Assembly: GCA_937906285.1 (NCBI GenBank)
Contig: CALCWL010000077.1
Location: forward strand, 1-64,000
Source of the DNA: an uncultured Rhodanobacter sp.
GTDB taxonomy: Bacteria > Pseudomonadota > Gammaproteobacteria > Xanthomonadales > Rhodanobacteraceae
Reading direction: 5' to 3'
DNA length: 64,000 nucleotides
This document shows, piece after piece, positions 44,709 to 52,698 of this stretch. The notes under the pieces were generated by a model. The model had not been told where the DNA came from. It was given only the letters and a program-made list of their open reading frames with translations, and did no database searches. Position 1 is the first letter of the stretch. The number at the start of each line of letters is the position of its first letter. Both the position numbers and the translations under genes were made by a program.

Positions 44709-44915
44709 ATGAGCCAGATCGACACCATCCTCACCCTGATCGCCCAGAAGCATCTGGGCATCGACACCCTGCAAACCCGCCACGCCGACAGCCTGGACTT
44801 CCACGACACGGCGGTGTGGTGCATCCGGGACGCGCTGGAAGCGGCCTTCAAGGCGGGCGTCGAACTCGGCGCGTCGAGCCCGAAAGCCACGGAAGCGGAG
44901 ATCGCCAAGGACTGA
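44709..44915 (+). CDS. small accessory protein, DUF6900-like
   Basis: A 68-residue protein, MSQIDTILTLIAQKHLGIDT, then LDFHDTAVWCIRDALEAAFK, the pattern I recall for DUF6900. It is on the + strand, opposite to the surrounding late genes, and preceded by the conserved leader. Such inserted, independently expressed genes are morons. Function unknown. Confidence 0.7.
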   Translation: MSQIDTILTLIAQKHLGIDTLQTRHADSLDFHDTAVWCIRDALEAAFKAGVELGASSPKATEAEIAKD

Positions 44916-44929
44916 TCGGAAACCCACGA

Positions 44930-45010
44930 AACCAAGCGGAAAGCGCTTGGCTTCACTCCCGAACAGCGCGTTCATCACATCGTCATCCACCACCCCCGAA
45001 GGAGCAGCCC
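44930..45010 (+). promoter_or_regulatory. conserved accessory-gene leader, copy C
   Basis: It opens with a hairpin (CCAAGCG, short loop, CGCTTGG), then GGCTTC, five bases, CGAACAGCGCGTTCAT, ending in GAAGGAG before ATG 45011. The hairpin may end transcription from the previous small gene while its second arm is part of the conserved leader. Confidence 0.75.
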
Positions 45011-45532
45011 ATGACCACCACCCAACTCACCCCGGCCCAGCACGCCATCCTCGCCAAGGCCATCAACACCAGCGGCGGCAAGATCGACTGGTTCCCCGAC
45101 AACATCAAAGGCGGCGCGCGCAAAAAGGTGCTCGACGGCCTGTTCAACCGCGCCCTGATCACGCCCGATGGCGAGGGCTGGTGCGTCGCCGCCGAGGGCT
45201 ACGACGCCTTGGGCATGAAACGCCCCACGATCCCGCAGCCGACGCCGGAAGTCGATGCCGAACTGGAGCAGGCTGTTGCCGCCGCCGAAGCGACGTGGAC
45301 GCAAGCGCCGACACCGGCCAAGCCGCGCACGCGCGACAACAGCAAGCAGGCCGAAGTGATCCGGATGCTGCAACGCCCCGAGGGCGCAACCATCGGCCAG
45401 ATCTGCACCGCCACCGGCTGGCAGGCGCACACGGTGCGCGGCACCTTTGCCGGAGCCTTCAAGAAAAAGCTCGGCCTGACCATCGTCTCGGACAAGCCGC
45501 AGGGCGGCGAGCGGGTCTACCGCATCGCCTGA
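45011..45532 (+). CDS. DUF3489 protein
   Basis: A 173-residue protein, ATG 45011 with GAAGGAG upstream; a much longer open frame upstream is antisense to terminase and was ignored. Two winged-helix-like parts: TPAQHAILAKAINTSGGKID with PDNIKGGARKKVLDGLFNRA, and the C-terminal DNSKQAEVIRMLQRPEGATI with VRGTFAGAFKKKLG. The C-terminal part is DUF3489, common in mobile elements. Likely DNA-binding; role unknown. Carries the conserved leader. Confidence 0.8.
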   Translation: MTTTQLTPAQHAILAKAINTSGGKIDWFPDNIKGGARKKVLDGLFNRALITPDGEGWCVAAEGYDALGMKRPTIPQPTPEVDAELEQAVAAAEATWTQAPTPAKPRTRDNSKQAEVIRMLQRPEGATIGQICTATGWQAHTVRGTFAGAFKKKLGLTIVSDKPQGGERVYRIA

Positions 45533-45547
45533 AAAAAGATCGAGAAA

Positions 45548-45629
45548 GAAGCCAAGAACAGCTTGGCTTCTCAATCGGACAGCGCGTTACTACGGGTGTC
45601 GCAACGATCAACCCGAAGGAGAAAGCACC
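45548..45629 (+). promoter_or_regulatory. conserved accessory-gene leader, copy D
   Basis: A perfect 9-bp hairpin (GAAGCCAAG, AACAG loop, CTTGGCTTC), then the conserved block in a diverged form (CGGACAGCGCGTT) and GAAGGAG before ATG 45630. Loss of the final CAT in the block makes this the most diverged copy. Confidence 0.7.
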
Positions 45630-45995
45630 ATGACCAGCATCCCGATCCCCGCCACCCAGAACGAAGCCTGGGGCTTTTGGGGCACGATGAACGAGCACGC
45701 CAGCGGCGCGTGGCCCCTGGCGATGAGCGCCATCTCGGACGCCACCGGCCAGCCCCTCGAATCGGTACGGGTCTTCCTCGACAGCCGCCACGGCCGCCAC
45801 TTTGCCGACGACGTCCAGAACGGGCTTTACGAGGGCAAGGCCCTGGCGAATGCGATCAACGCCGCCACCCAACGCTGGATGGGCTGGACGATTGGCCGCC
45901 AGACCAGCAAGCAGTACGGCATCCCGCGCGGCCTGCCTTACCTGACGGGCTTCGTGATTCACTGCGAGATCCTCGACGAGTCGCTGGCCGCCTGA
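45630..45995 (+). CDS. accessory protein of unknown function (121 aa)
   Basis: MTSIPIPATQNEAWGFWGTM, then HGRHFADDVQNGLYEGKALA and RWMGWTIGRQTSKQYGIPRG. Soluble; no recognised domain. Third + strand gene with the conserved leader; its 3' end overlaps the convergent methyltransferase gene by 37 bases. Confidence 0.7.
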   Translation: MTSIPIPATQNEAWGFWGTMNEHASGAWPLAMSAISDATGQPLESVRVFLDSRHGRHFADDVQNGLYEGKALANAINAATQRWMGWTIGRQTSKQYGIPRGLPYLTGFVIHCEILDESLAA

Positions 45996-47221
45996 TCGAG
46001 CACCGCGCCATCCGCCTCGCGGGTGGCCTGCTTGCCGGTGAAATCCTCCCACCGGCGCACGATCACGTCCACGTACTTCGGATCGAGTTCGATCAGCCGC
46101 GCGACGCGGCCTGACTTTTCGGCTGCAATCAACGTCGTGCCGGAGCCACCAAACGGGTCGAGCACCACGTTGCCGGGGCGGCTCGAATTGCGGATCGCGC
46201 GCTCGACCAGTTCCACCGGCTTCATCGTCGGGTGCAGGTCGTTCTTCTGCGGCTTTTTGATTGCCCAGACGTCGCCCTGATCGCGGTCGCCGCACCAATG
46301 GCGTGTCGCGCCCTCGGGCCAGCCGTACAGGATCGGCTCGTACTGGCGCTGGTAGTCGGCGCGACCCAGCGTGAACGTGTTCTTGGCCCAGATGATGAAC
46401 GTCGACCACTTGCCCCCGGCGGCGCGGAACGCGGCCTGCAGCACATCCAGTTCGCTGGACGACATCGCCACATAGATCCCGCCCCGGCAGTTCGCCACCG
46501 TCGGCGTCAGTGCCGCCAGCAGGAAGTCGTAGAACCCGTCGCCCAAGTTGTCGTTCAGGATCGCGCGGTCCTTGCCGCGCATCTTGTCCTTGGCGCTGTT
46601 GGCGTAGTTCACGTTGTACGGCGGGTCTGTGAAGACCATGTCGACCGGCTCGCCTTGCAGCAAGGCCTCGTAGCTTGCCGCCACGGTGGCATCGCCGCAC
46701 AGCAGCCGGTGTGGGCCCAGCACCCAGACATCGCCCGGGCGCGAGATCGGCGTCTCGCCAACCTCCGGCACCGCATCCTCATCGGTCTGACCCTCGTTGT
46801 CCGGCTCGTCGCCCGCGATCAGTTCCGCCAGCGCGTCGGCGTCGAAGCCGGTGATGTCGAGGTCGAAGCCGTCCAGTTGCAAGGCTTCCAGTTCGATGCG
46901 CAGCATCGCGTCGTCCCAGCCCGCGTTCTCGGCGATGCGGTTGTCCGCGATGACCAGGGCCCGGCGTTGGGTTGGGCTCAAGTGATCGAGTACGACCACC
47001 GGCACGACCTTCAGCCCAAGTTTCTTGGCGGCGGCCAGCCGTCCGTGGCCAGCGACGATGATGCCGTCGCTGCCCGCCAGGATCGGATTGGTGAATCCGA
47101 ACTCCGCGATGCTGGCAGCGATCTGCGCCACCTGCTCCTCGGAGTGGGTGCGCGCGTTGCGGGCGTAGGGCAGCAGCTTGCCGGTCGGCCACTGCTCGAT
47201 CTTGTCGGCCAGCCAGTTCAT
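45959..47221 (-). CDS. ParB-domain DNA methyltransferase (DPPY type)
   Basis: A 420-residue protein. Residues about 1-120 form a ParB/Srx-like domain (YARNARTHSEEQVAQIAAS; GHGRLAAAKKLGL; VIADNRIAENAGW). The methyltransferase part has catalytic TDPPY (about residue 200) before the SAM motif DPFGGSGTT, the beta-class order. It modifies N6-adenine or N4-cytosine. A common phage enzyme, likely protecting phage DNA from host restriction. Start overlaps the upstream paralogue's stop. Confidence 0.9.
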   Translation of the reverse strand: MNWLADKIEQWPTGKLLPYARNARTHSEEQVAQIAASIAEFGFTNPILAGSDGIIVAGHGRLAAAKKLGLKVVPVVVLDHLSPTQRRALVIADNRIAENAGWDDAMLRIELEALQLDGFDLDITGFDADALAELIAGDEPDNEGQTDEDAVPEVGETPISRPGDVWVLGPHRLLCGDATVAASYEALLQGEPVDMVFTDPPYNVNYANSAKDKMRGKDRAILNDNLGDGFYDFLLAALTPTVANCRGGIYVAMSSSELDVLQAAFRAAGGKWSTFIIWAKNTFTLGRADYQRQYEPILYGWPEGATRHWCGDRDQGDVWAIKKPQKNDLHPTMKPVELVERAIRNSSRPGNVVLDPFGGSGTTLIAAEKSGRVARLIELDPKYVDVIVRRWEDFTGKQATREADGAVLDQAASDSSRISQ

Positions 47222-48633
47222 GCCATCACCTCGATGTCAGAGGTGGTAGCGCGCTCGGCGGCGACCTGCTCGAAGGACTGACCGGTGGCGATCAAGCTGA
47301 CCGGCACACCGGGGTGGTTCTGCTGGAAGCGTTTGATGGCAACGTCCACGTACTCCGGCGCGATTTCCACGCTGCGGCAGACGCGGCCCGTGCGCTCGGC
47401 CGCCAACATCGTGGTGCCGCTGCCGCCGAAGGGTTCGAACACGATGTCGCCAGCGTCGCTGTAGGCCTCGATCACGAACTCCGGCAGCGCGACCGGGAAC
47501 ACGGCGGGGTGGTCGATGTCCTGACCGATCTTGCCCTTGTGGCGCATCACGCGGATCACGCTGTCGGGGATGCGCGTGTCCTGCGTCGGCAGGCCCTTGT
47601 GCGTCCAGCCGCCGACTTCGCCGTCCTTGCCCCGCATCGCCGTGGACGAGCCATCGGCGCGCAGGTGCGATTCCTGCCCGGCGTGCTTGCAGGGCACGAT
47701 CTTGTTCGGCTTGCGGCTTTCGCGGTTGAAGTGGAAAACGAACTCGAAGCTCGGGGCGAAGCGGCCTGCCCAGTCGCCGGGCATCCCCGGCCCCTGATCC
47801 CAGACGTACCACGCGAAGCGCCGCCAGCCCTGGCTGCGCATCCAGCCGAGCCAGGCGTCCCAATACGGGATCACCTCGTTGTCGCGGTGGATGAGCCCGA
47901 GGTTGACCAGCACCTGACCCTCGCCCGCCATCGGCAGGTGCGCGAACACGCCGCGCATCAGGCCATCCCAATCGGTGATGCCGCCCGAGGTGTAGTCGCG
48001 CTGGTTGCCGTAGGGCGGCGAGGTGAAGCACAGGCGAGCGGTATCGCCTTGCATCAGCGCAGCGACCATGGCCCGGTCGGTGGCGTCGCCGCAGATCAGG
48101 CGGTGCGCGCCGATGGCCCAGATATCGCCCGGGCGGGACACCGCCACGACGGGGGCGTCGGGCACGTCGTCCGCCGCATCCGGTTCGTCGGCATCAGGCT
48201 CCGGGTCGGTACCGGCGTCGGTCACATCACCCGTGAGCAGCGCCTCGATCTCGGCATCCTCGAAACCCGTCAGCGCAAGGTCGTACCCCGCCTCGGACAG
48301 GTCGGCCAACTCCAACGCCAGCATCTCCTCGTCCCAGCCCGCATCGAGCGCCAGCCGGTTGTCGGCGATCACCAGCGCGCGCTTCTGCGCGACGGTCAGA
48401 TGGGCCAGTTCGATCACCGGCACCTGATCCAGCCCAAGCTTGCGCGCGGCAGCCAGACGCCCGTGCCCGGCAATGATGCCGTTGTCGCCATCGACCAGGA
48501 TCGGATTCGTCCAGCCATACTCGACGATGCTGGCCGCGATCTTGGCGATCTGACCCTCGGCGTGCGTGCGCGGATTGCGGGCGTAGGGAATCAGCGCCTC
48601 GACCTTGCGGTACTCGACGTTGAGTGTGTTCAA
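47218..48633 (-). CDS. ParB-domain DNA methyltransferase (SPPY type)
   Basis: A 471-residue paralogue with the same ParB-like front (YARNPRTHAEGQIAKIAAS; GHGRLAAARKLGL) but motif IV is TSPPY, more typical of N4-cytosine enzymes, and there is a long insert before EPFGGSGTT. An acidic Asp/Ala linker (about residue 160) separates the domains. First gene after the 48654 terminator. Confidence 0.9.
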   Translation of the reverse strand: MNTLNVEYRKVEALIPYARNPRTHAEGQIAKIAASIVEYGWTNPILVDGDNGIIAGHGRLAAARKLGLDQVPVIELAHLTVAQKRALVIADNRLALDAGWDEEMLALELADLSEAGYDLALTGFEDAEIEALLTGDVTDAGTDPEPDADEPDAADDVPDAPVVAVSRPGDIWAIGAHRLICGDATDRAMVAALMQGDTARLCFTSPPYGNQRDYTSGGITDWDGLMRGVFAHLPMAGEGQVLVNLGLIHRDNEVIPYWDAWLGWMRSQGWRRFAWYVWDQGPGMPGDWAGRFAPSFEFVFHFNRESRKPNKIVPCKHAGQESHLRADGSSTAMRGKDGEVGGWTHKGLPTQDTRIPDSVIRVMRHKGKIGQDIDHPAVFPVALPEFVIEAYSDAGDIVFEPFGGSGTTMLAAERTGRVCRSVEIAPEYVDVAIKRFQQNHPGVPVSLIATGQSFEQVAAERATTSDIEVMA

Positions 48634-48653
48634 AGTGGAAATCCCAAATGCAA

Positions 48654-48683
48654 AACCCGCCGAGCGTTGCCGCCGGGCGGGTT
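48654..48683 (-). terminator. intrinsic terminator/attenuator upstream of the methyltransferases
   Basis: AACCCGCC and GGCGGGTT form an 8-bp stem with a 14-base loop, followed on the minus strand by TTTTGCATTTGGG. It separates early genes from the methyltransferase and late block. The stem is the same as in the 20691 terminator. Confidence 0.65.
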
Positions 48684-48708
48684 GAGTGAATGAAGACTCT
48701 GGTGGGGT

Positions 48709-48763
48709 GGTAACCGCGCCTGGGGGTGGTAACCGGGGCCGGTAACCTGGCCGACTGGTAACC
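48709..48763. repeat. four iterated GGTAACC motifs
   Basis: GGTAACC occurs at 48709, 48728, 48741 and 48757 (start-to-start spacing 19, 13, 16), each flanked by G-rich sequence. The near-palindromic core suggests a protein-binding array, such as an operator for the DUF6362-like protein or origin iterons. Confidence 0.6.
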
Positions 48764-48991
48764 TTGCCCGCGCCCTGACGCTAAAAAAGCGTCGCGCTCG
48801 CGCCCCCTGCATGGGACTTTCGGCAGGAAGGACCCCTTTCGCCTCGGGCCGCTCGCCGAACCGTCACCGCTGTCCAGAAGATAGCTCGAATACTACGCTC
48901 GACCGGGTTGATTTGTTGCAGGGTCAAAAACCGCGCATCGCCGCTGACATGCTCGCACTGCAAACCACGCGCGCCAATTCACGCCAAAACC
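48764..48991. other. intergenic region without a supported gene
   Basis: Together with the terminator and GGTAACC array this makes a 358-base non-coding stretch. Short open frames on both strands (for example 48811-49002) have no start signal or recognisable sequence. It probably holds the promoter for the minus-strand methyltransferase/late transcript. Confidence 0.5.
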
Positions 48992-49387
48992 CTACGCTGT
49001 GACGACACCATTGAGTTGGTCGGCGACGGTCTGCAAGGCGCGGTGCCAGCGCCGCCACGCCGTCGTTCGGTCGCAGGCAAAACGGATCGTGATGTCGCGC
49101 CAGCCGTAGCGCTTGGCCCTCATCCACACCAGATGGCGCTGCTCGACCTCCAGCCACTGCACCCACTTCATCGTCTCCAGCATCCGGTCGATAGCCTCTG
49201 GGTCGGGTGGGAAAGGTCGGTAGACGTGCTCGTCGGCAGCGAACGTTTCCCACTCCTTGCGCACGATGATGGGCCAAGTGTTGAAGTAGCCCTGCACACG
49301 CACGGGTGGCAGGCGTCGTCCGGTGCTGGCCGCCTCCTCGAAGCGTGCGGCCACGTCGTCGATTGTCCAAGTGCGGGGATCAGCCAT
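48992..49387 (-). CDS. DUF6362-like protein, probable late-gene regulator
   Basis: A 131-residue protein, MADPRTWTIDDVAARFEEAA, with a C-terminal HTH (RYGWRDITIRFACDRTTAWR). Tryptophan-rich middle. DUF6362-like (from memory); similar proteins sit between replication and packaging genes. Its position right beside the GGTAACC array suggests it binds there; not shown. Confidence 0.7.
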   Translation of the reverse strand: MADPRTWTIDDVAARFEEAASTGRRLPPVRVQGYFNTWPIIVRKEWETFAADEHVYRPFPPDPEAIDRMLETMKWVQWLEVEQRHLVWMRAKRYGWRDITIRFACDRTTAWRRWHRALQTVADQLNGVVTA

Positions 49388-49589
49388 GACGTGCCCCTCC
49401 CTGTCCGTAGAGGCGTTCGCCGATGCGCCGCACGAACTCGCGCTCGATGAAGTCCAAGCGTTCGTCGGCAGCGTTGACCACGAGGATGTGCTGATCGCGC
49501 CAGCCGCGTTGCTTCATCGCGTCGAGATCTGTGGTCTCGGGCTGGAGGCGACCCAAGGGGCAGCGATAGGTGGGCGTCGAAATCTTCAT
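49380..49589 (-). CDS. small phage protein (69 aa)
   Basis: MKISTPTYRCPLGRLQPETT, then DLDAMKQRGWRDQHILVVNA. ATG 49589 has GGAGGTG upstream. Overlaps the next gene by 8 bases. Family unknown; soluble and basic. Confidence 0.65.
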   Translation of the reverse strand: MKISTPTYRCPLGRLQPETTDLDAMKQRGWRDQHILVVNAADERLDFIEREFVRRIGERLYGQGGARHG

Positions 49590-49590
49590 C

Positions 49591-50067
49591 TCACACCTCC
49601 CGTTCCAGTACGTGCTGCTCGATGGCCCAGTGCAGCAGGGCCAGTGCGTCGGCTTCGTTGTCGTCGGCCGGAGCGTGACCACGGGCACGGGCGGTCGCCA
49701 CCATCTCGTCCTTGCTGGCGTTGCCCTTGCCGGTGGCGTGCTTCTTGATCGTTCCCACGGGCACGCCCTGGTACGGGATCTGGTGGTGCTCGCACCACGC
49801 GGTGAGCGTGGCAAGGAACCCGCCGTAGGCGTGGGCAGCATCCGTGGAGACGTGGCGTCGCACCTCCTCGAAGTGCAGGCAGTCGATCTCGTCGCAGGAC
49901 TGTTTGATCTCGGTGAGCCAGCGTTTGAATCGCAGGAAGCGCATTCCGCCGCCTTCGAAGCGCTGCGGCCGGAAGCTCTCGGAACCGCTGGTGATGTGGC
50001 CGTCACTGCCGCGCAGCGCCCAGCCGGTGGTGGTGCCCAGATCGAGGGCGAGGATGGTGGTGGTCAT
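49591..50067 (-). CDS. RuvC-like Holliday junction/branched DNA nuclease
   Basis: A 158-residue RNase-H-fold protein: ILALDLGTTTGWAL (first Asp), HFEEVRRHVST (Glu), and DDNEADALALLHWA (final acidic residues), in RuvC order. Resolves branched DNA during recombination or before packaging. Preceded by the 18-bp inverted repeat. Confidence 0.85.
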   Translation of the reverse strand: MTTTILALDLGTTTGWALRGSDGHITSGSESFRPQRFEGGGMRFLRFKRWLTEIKQSCDEIDCLHFEEVRRHVSTDAAHAYGGFLATLTAWCEHHQIPYQGVPVGTIKKHATGKGNASKDEMVATARARGHAPADDNEADALALLHWAIEQHVLEREV

Positions 50068-50090
50068 GGTGTCAGTCCTTGTTTTGGCTG

Positions 50091-50186
50091 GTCTGACGGA
50101 TCGGACGGGTCGTATCGAAACCTTCCATGAAGCGCGCGCACGCGCACGTGTAAGAGTTACGACGTAGTCCGTCCGATCCGTCAGAC
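50091..50186. repeat. 18-bp perfect inverted repeat flanking 60 bp
   Basis: GTCTGACGGATCGGACGG (50091-50108) is the exact reverse complement of 50169-50186. The 60 bases between include alternating GCGC (GCGCGCGCACGCGCACGTG). It fills the gap between the primase-helicase stop and the RuvC-like start. Candidate replication origin, strong structured leader or operator. Confidence 0.8.
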
Positions 50187-50195
50187 GCGGCTGTG

Positions 50196-52478
50196 TCAGT
50201 CATCGGCGTAAGGGGTGTAGGTGGGTGCTGGCGGGTACTTGAGGCCAATGCCCTGAAACCCGCGCAAGCCCATGCCGTTGCGCCATTTATCCAAGCCCCG
50301 GTTGAGCAGCAGATCGGCAAAGCGCTTCTGCGAACCGGTGAACTCACCCGCTGCCTCTGCCCACGGCTTCCAGTCGTTGAACAGTTCTGCCGTCAGCGAC
50401 TTGGCGTTGGCCTCGCGCACGCAACGCTCATCGAGCCAGCGGCCCAACGCATCCTCGGCTTCGAAATACTCCTCGGTGGCGTCCACCACCCGCTGCGGCG
50501 GGGAGAGTCGTCCGTGGCGTTGCCAGTCGAGGCAACCCTGCACGGCCCACGCCAAGATGCCGTCACGTTCGGCCAGGAGCTTCTGCTGCAGGTTCTTGTC
50601 ACGGCGCTCGGGCGGCACGGTGATCGTGAAAGGGATCAGGTGCAGCCTGCGTTTCATCGCCTCGTCGATGTTGCGAATGGCGGGCCTGTGGTTGCCCGCC
50701 ACGAATAACTTGAACTGCGGGAAGAACTCGAAGAAGTCCTGGCGCATGAAGCGCGCAGAGATCTTGTCGCCACCGGTCAGGTTCTTGAGCTTGGATTCGG
50801 CCCAGCGCTTGCCTTGTTCGGTTTCGATGGCCGCCACGAAGCGTGCGCCGCGCAGCCCCGCCATATCGGTCGGGTGCCGGTCGGTGCGCGTCTCCATGAA
50901 GGTGTCCATCGGCGCATTGGTCGCGTAGTCGCCGAGGATGGTGGCCAAGGTGTTCACGAACACCGACTTGCCGTTCGCGCCCGTTCCGTACAGGAAGAAC
51001 AGCGCGTGCTCCTGCGTCGAGCCAGTCAGCGCGTAGCCGACCATTCGTTGCAGGTAGGACTGAAGTTCCTTGTCGCCACCCGTGACCTCGTCGATGAACT
51101 GCTTCCACGTCGGGCAGTCGCCGCTGGGCGTTGCTGTGGTGATCTTGGTCATCCGGTCGGCGCGCTCGTGCGGGCGCATCCGGCCTGTCTTGAGATCAAC
51201 CACGCCGCCCGGCGTGTTGAGCAGCCACGGATCGGCGTCCCACTCGTCGGTGGTGGCCGCGTGCCTGCGGTCAGCGCGCGCCAGCCGCTCTACACCGCCG
51301 ACCGTGCTGGCGCTGGCGAGCTTCGCCGCGACCTTGGGGTTGTCGGCGCGCACAGCCGTCTGGCGGCAGACGCTGCGGATCAAGTCCGTGGCGGCCAGCG
51401 TGTCCTCGGTGCGCCAGCGTTGCCCGTCCCACACCAGCCATTTGCCCCAGCCAGCCACGTAACGCCAGTCGCGGTGGTAGCGGCGGGTGAAGGACAGCGC
51501 CAGCGCGTCCTCCGTACCCCAGACGGACTCGTCGCTGCTGACCACCGGATCAACGTCATCGGCCACGTCGTGCATCTGCAAGCGTGGGCCGTGGGTGAGA
51601 AAGGCGGCGACATCGAAGCCCTCGGCGATGGCGTCCGCCACGTCCCAGCCCTCGGCGGCCTCCTCGGGCGGATAGAGAACGTGGCAGGACTTGGCTCCCG
51701 CCGACAGGATGACCTGTGCTGCCTGCGTCGCATACTCCCAGCCCGGCTTGTCACGGTCGGGCCAGATCAACACCGCCTTACCGGACAGCGGCGACCAGTC
51801 GGTCTTGTCGACCGGGGCGTTCGCGCCGTGCATCGCCGTGGTGGCCACGATGCCCGCGTCGATCAGGGCCTGCGCGCATTTCTCGCCCTCGACCAGAACC
51901 ACCTGCGCGGCACTGGTCATCCCTGGCTGGTTGTAGAGCGGGCGCGGGTCGGGCGGTGCCATCTTGCGCCGCTTCGCATCCCAGGGCCGGAACTGCTTCT
52001 TCTGCCCGGGCGGGTCGTAGCGGTAGACGACGGCGATGAGATGGCCTGCCGCATCGAGGTAGTCCCACTTCGCGGTGGCCGGGCCGAGGTCATCGACGGG
52101 AGCATCCTTCTTGCTCCTGCGCGCCAGAGTCGCCGGAGCACGCCCGACCAGTTCGGTCGCGGTATCGAGCACGCGTGGGAAGTCGGTGTGCGCATCGATG
52201 CCGAGGTGGGCCGCGATCAGGGAGAAAATGTCGCCGCCGTCGCCAGTGGCGCGATCCGTCCACAGGCCGGTCTTGTCACCGGTGAGCACGACTTCCAGGC
52301 TGTCGCCCGGACTACCGAGCACGTCGCCGATCAGGAATTTGCCACCGCGCTTCTTGCCTGCAGGGAACAGCGTTGCCAGTACCGATTCCAGCCGCGAGAG
52401 CAATGCCTCGCGGATTGCGTCGCGTTCGGCATCGAGGTCACGAGGAGCGGGCTTTTGCGTGTCGTTGAAATCAAGCAT
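50196..52478 (-). CDS. phage primase-helicase (D5/P4 type)
   Basis: A 760-residue protein. A TOPRIM-like centre (VVLVEGEKCAQALIDAGI, about residue 193; IWPDRDKPG, about 238) is followed by a D5-N region and an SF3 helicase: Walker A YGTGANGKSVF (about residue 497), GLRGARFVAAIETEQGKRW and a sensor FVAGNHRP. It primes and unwinds phage DNA. The start overlaps an HTH gene. Confidence 0.95.
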   Translation of the reverse strand: MLDFNDTQKPAPRDLDAERDAIREALLSRLESVLATLFPAGKKRGGKFLIGDVLGSPGDSLEVVLTGDKTGLWTDRATGDGGDIFSLIAAHLGIDAHTDFPRVLDTATELVGRAPATLARRSKKDAPVDDLGPATAKWDYLDAAGHLIAVVYRYDPPGQKKQFRPWDAKRRKMAPPDPRPLYNQPGMTSAAQVVLVEGEKCAQALIDAGIVATTAMHGANAPVDKTDWSPLSGKAVLIWPDRDKPGWEYATQAAQVILSAGAKSCHVLYPPEEAAEGWDVADAIAEGFDVAAFLTHGPRLQMHDVADDVDPVVSSDESVWGTEDALALSFTRRYHRDWRYVAGWGKWLVWDGQRWRTEDTLAATDLIRSVCRQTAVRADNPKVAAKLASASTVGGVERLARADRRHAATTDEWDADPWLLNTPGGVVDLKTGRMRPHERADRMTKITTATPSGDCPTWKQFIDEVTGGDKELQSYLQRMVGYALTGSTQEHALFFLYGTGANGKSVFVNTLATILGDYATNAPMDTFMETRTDRHPTDMAGLRGARFVAAIETEQGKRWAESKLKNLTGGDKISARFMRQDFFEFFPQFKLFVAGNHRPAIRNIDEAMKRRLHLIPFTITVPPERRDKNLQQKLLAERDGILAWAVQGCLDWQRHGRLSPPQRVVDATEEYFEAEDALGRWLDERCVREANAKSLTAELFNDWKPWAEAAGEFTGSQKRFADLLLNRGLDKWRNGMGLRGFQGIGLKYPPAPTYTPYADD

Positions 52479-52698
52479 CCGCAGACTCCTCGCCAGACGC
52501 TTGCTGCCCGACGATCCACGCTTCCAGCTCTGCAGGCTTGAACCGCACGAGCTTGCCGACGCGGTAATGGGGAATGCGACGCTGCTTGCGTTCCTTCGCT
52601 TGCGAGAGCCAGTACGAGGGCAGGTTGAACATCAGTGCAGCCTGGCGTACGTCGATCAGTTGCTCGCCGAGCACATGATTCAAAGTCGTGGTGTTCAT
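52471..52698 (-). CDS. AlpA/excisionase-like HTH protein
   Basis: A 75-residue protein from ATG 52698 (MNTTTLNHVLGEQLIDVRQA) with a winged helix: AALMFNLPSYWLSQAKERKQ, then RVGKLVRFKPAELEAWI. Likely a regulator of the replication genes or an excisionase. Overlaps neighbours on both sides. Confidence 0.75.
   Translation of the reverse strand: MNTTTLNHVLGEQLIDVRQAALMFNLPSYWLSQAKERKQRRIPHYRVGKLVRFKPAELEAWIVGQQASGEESADA

Noticed and set aside
44600..45010. cos packaging site near the terminase genes
   Set aside because: The region carries accessory genes and their leaders; I could not identify a staggered-cut dyad with terminase-binding repeats.
44207..45532. A 441-residue start for the DUF3489 gene
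   Set aside because: The extension is antisense to the small terminase gene, and an SD plus ATG at 45011 with the conserved leader is a better start.
48811..49002. Small open frames in the 48.8-49.0 kb gap
   Set aside because: No ribosome-binding site, and the sequences are Arg/Ser/Pro-rich with no coherent fold.
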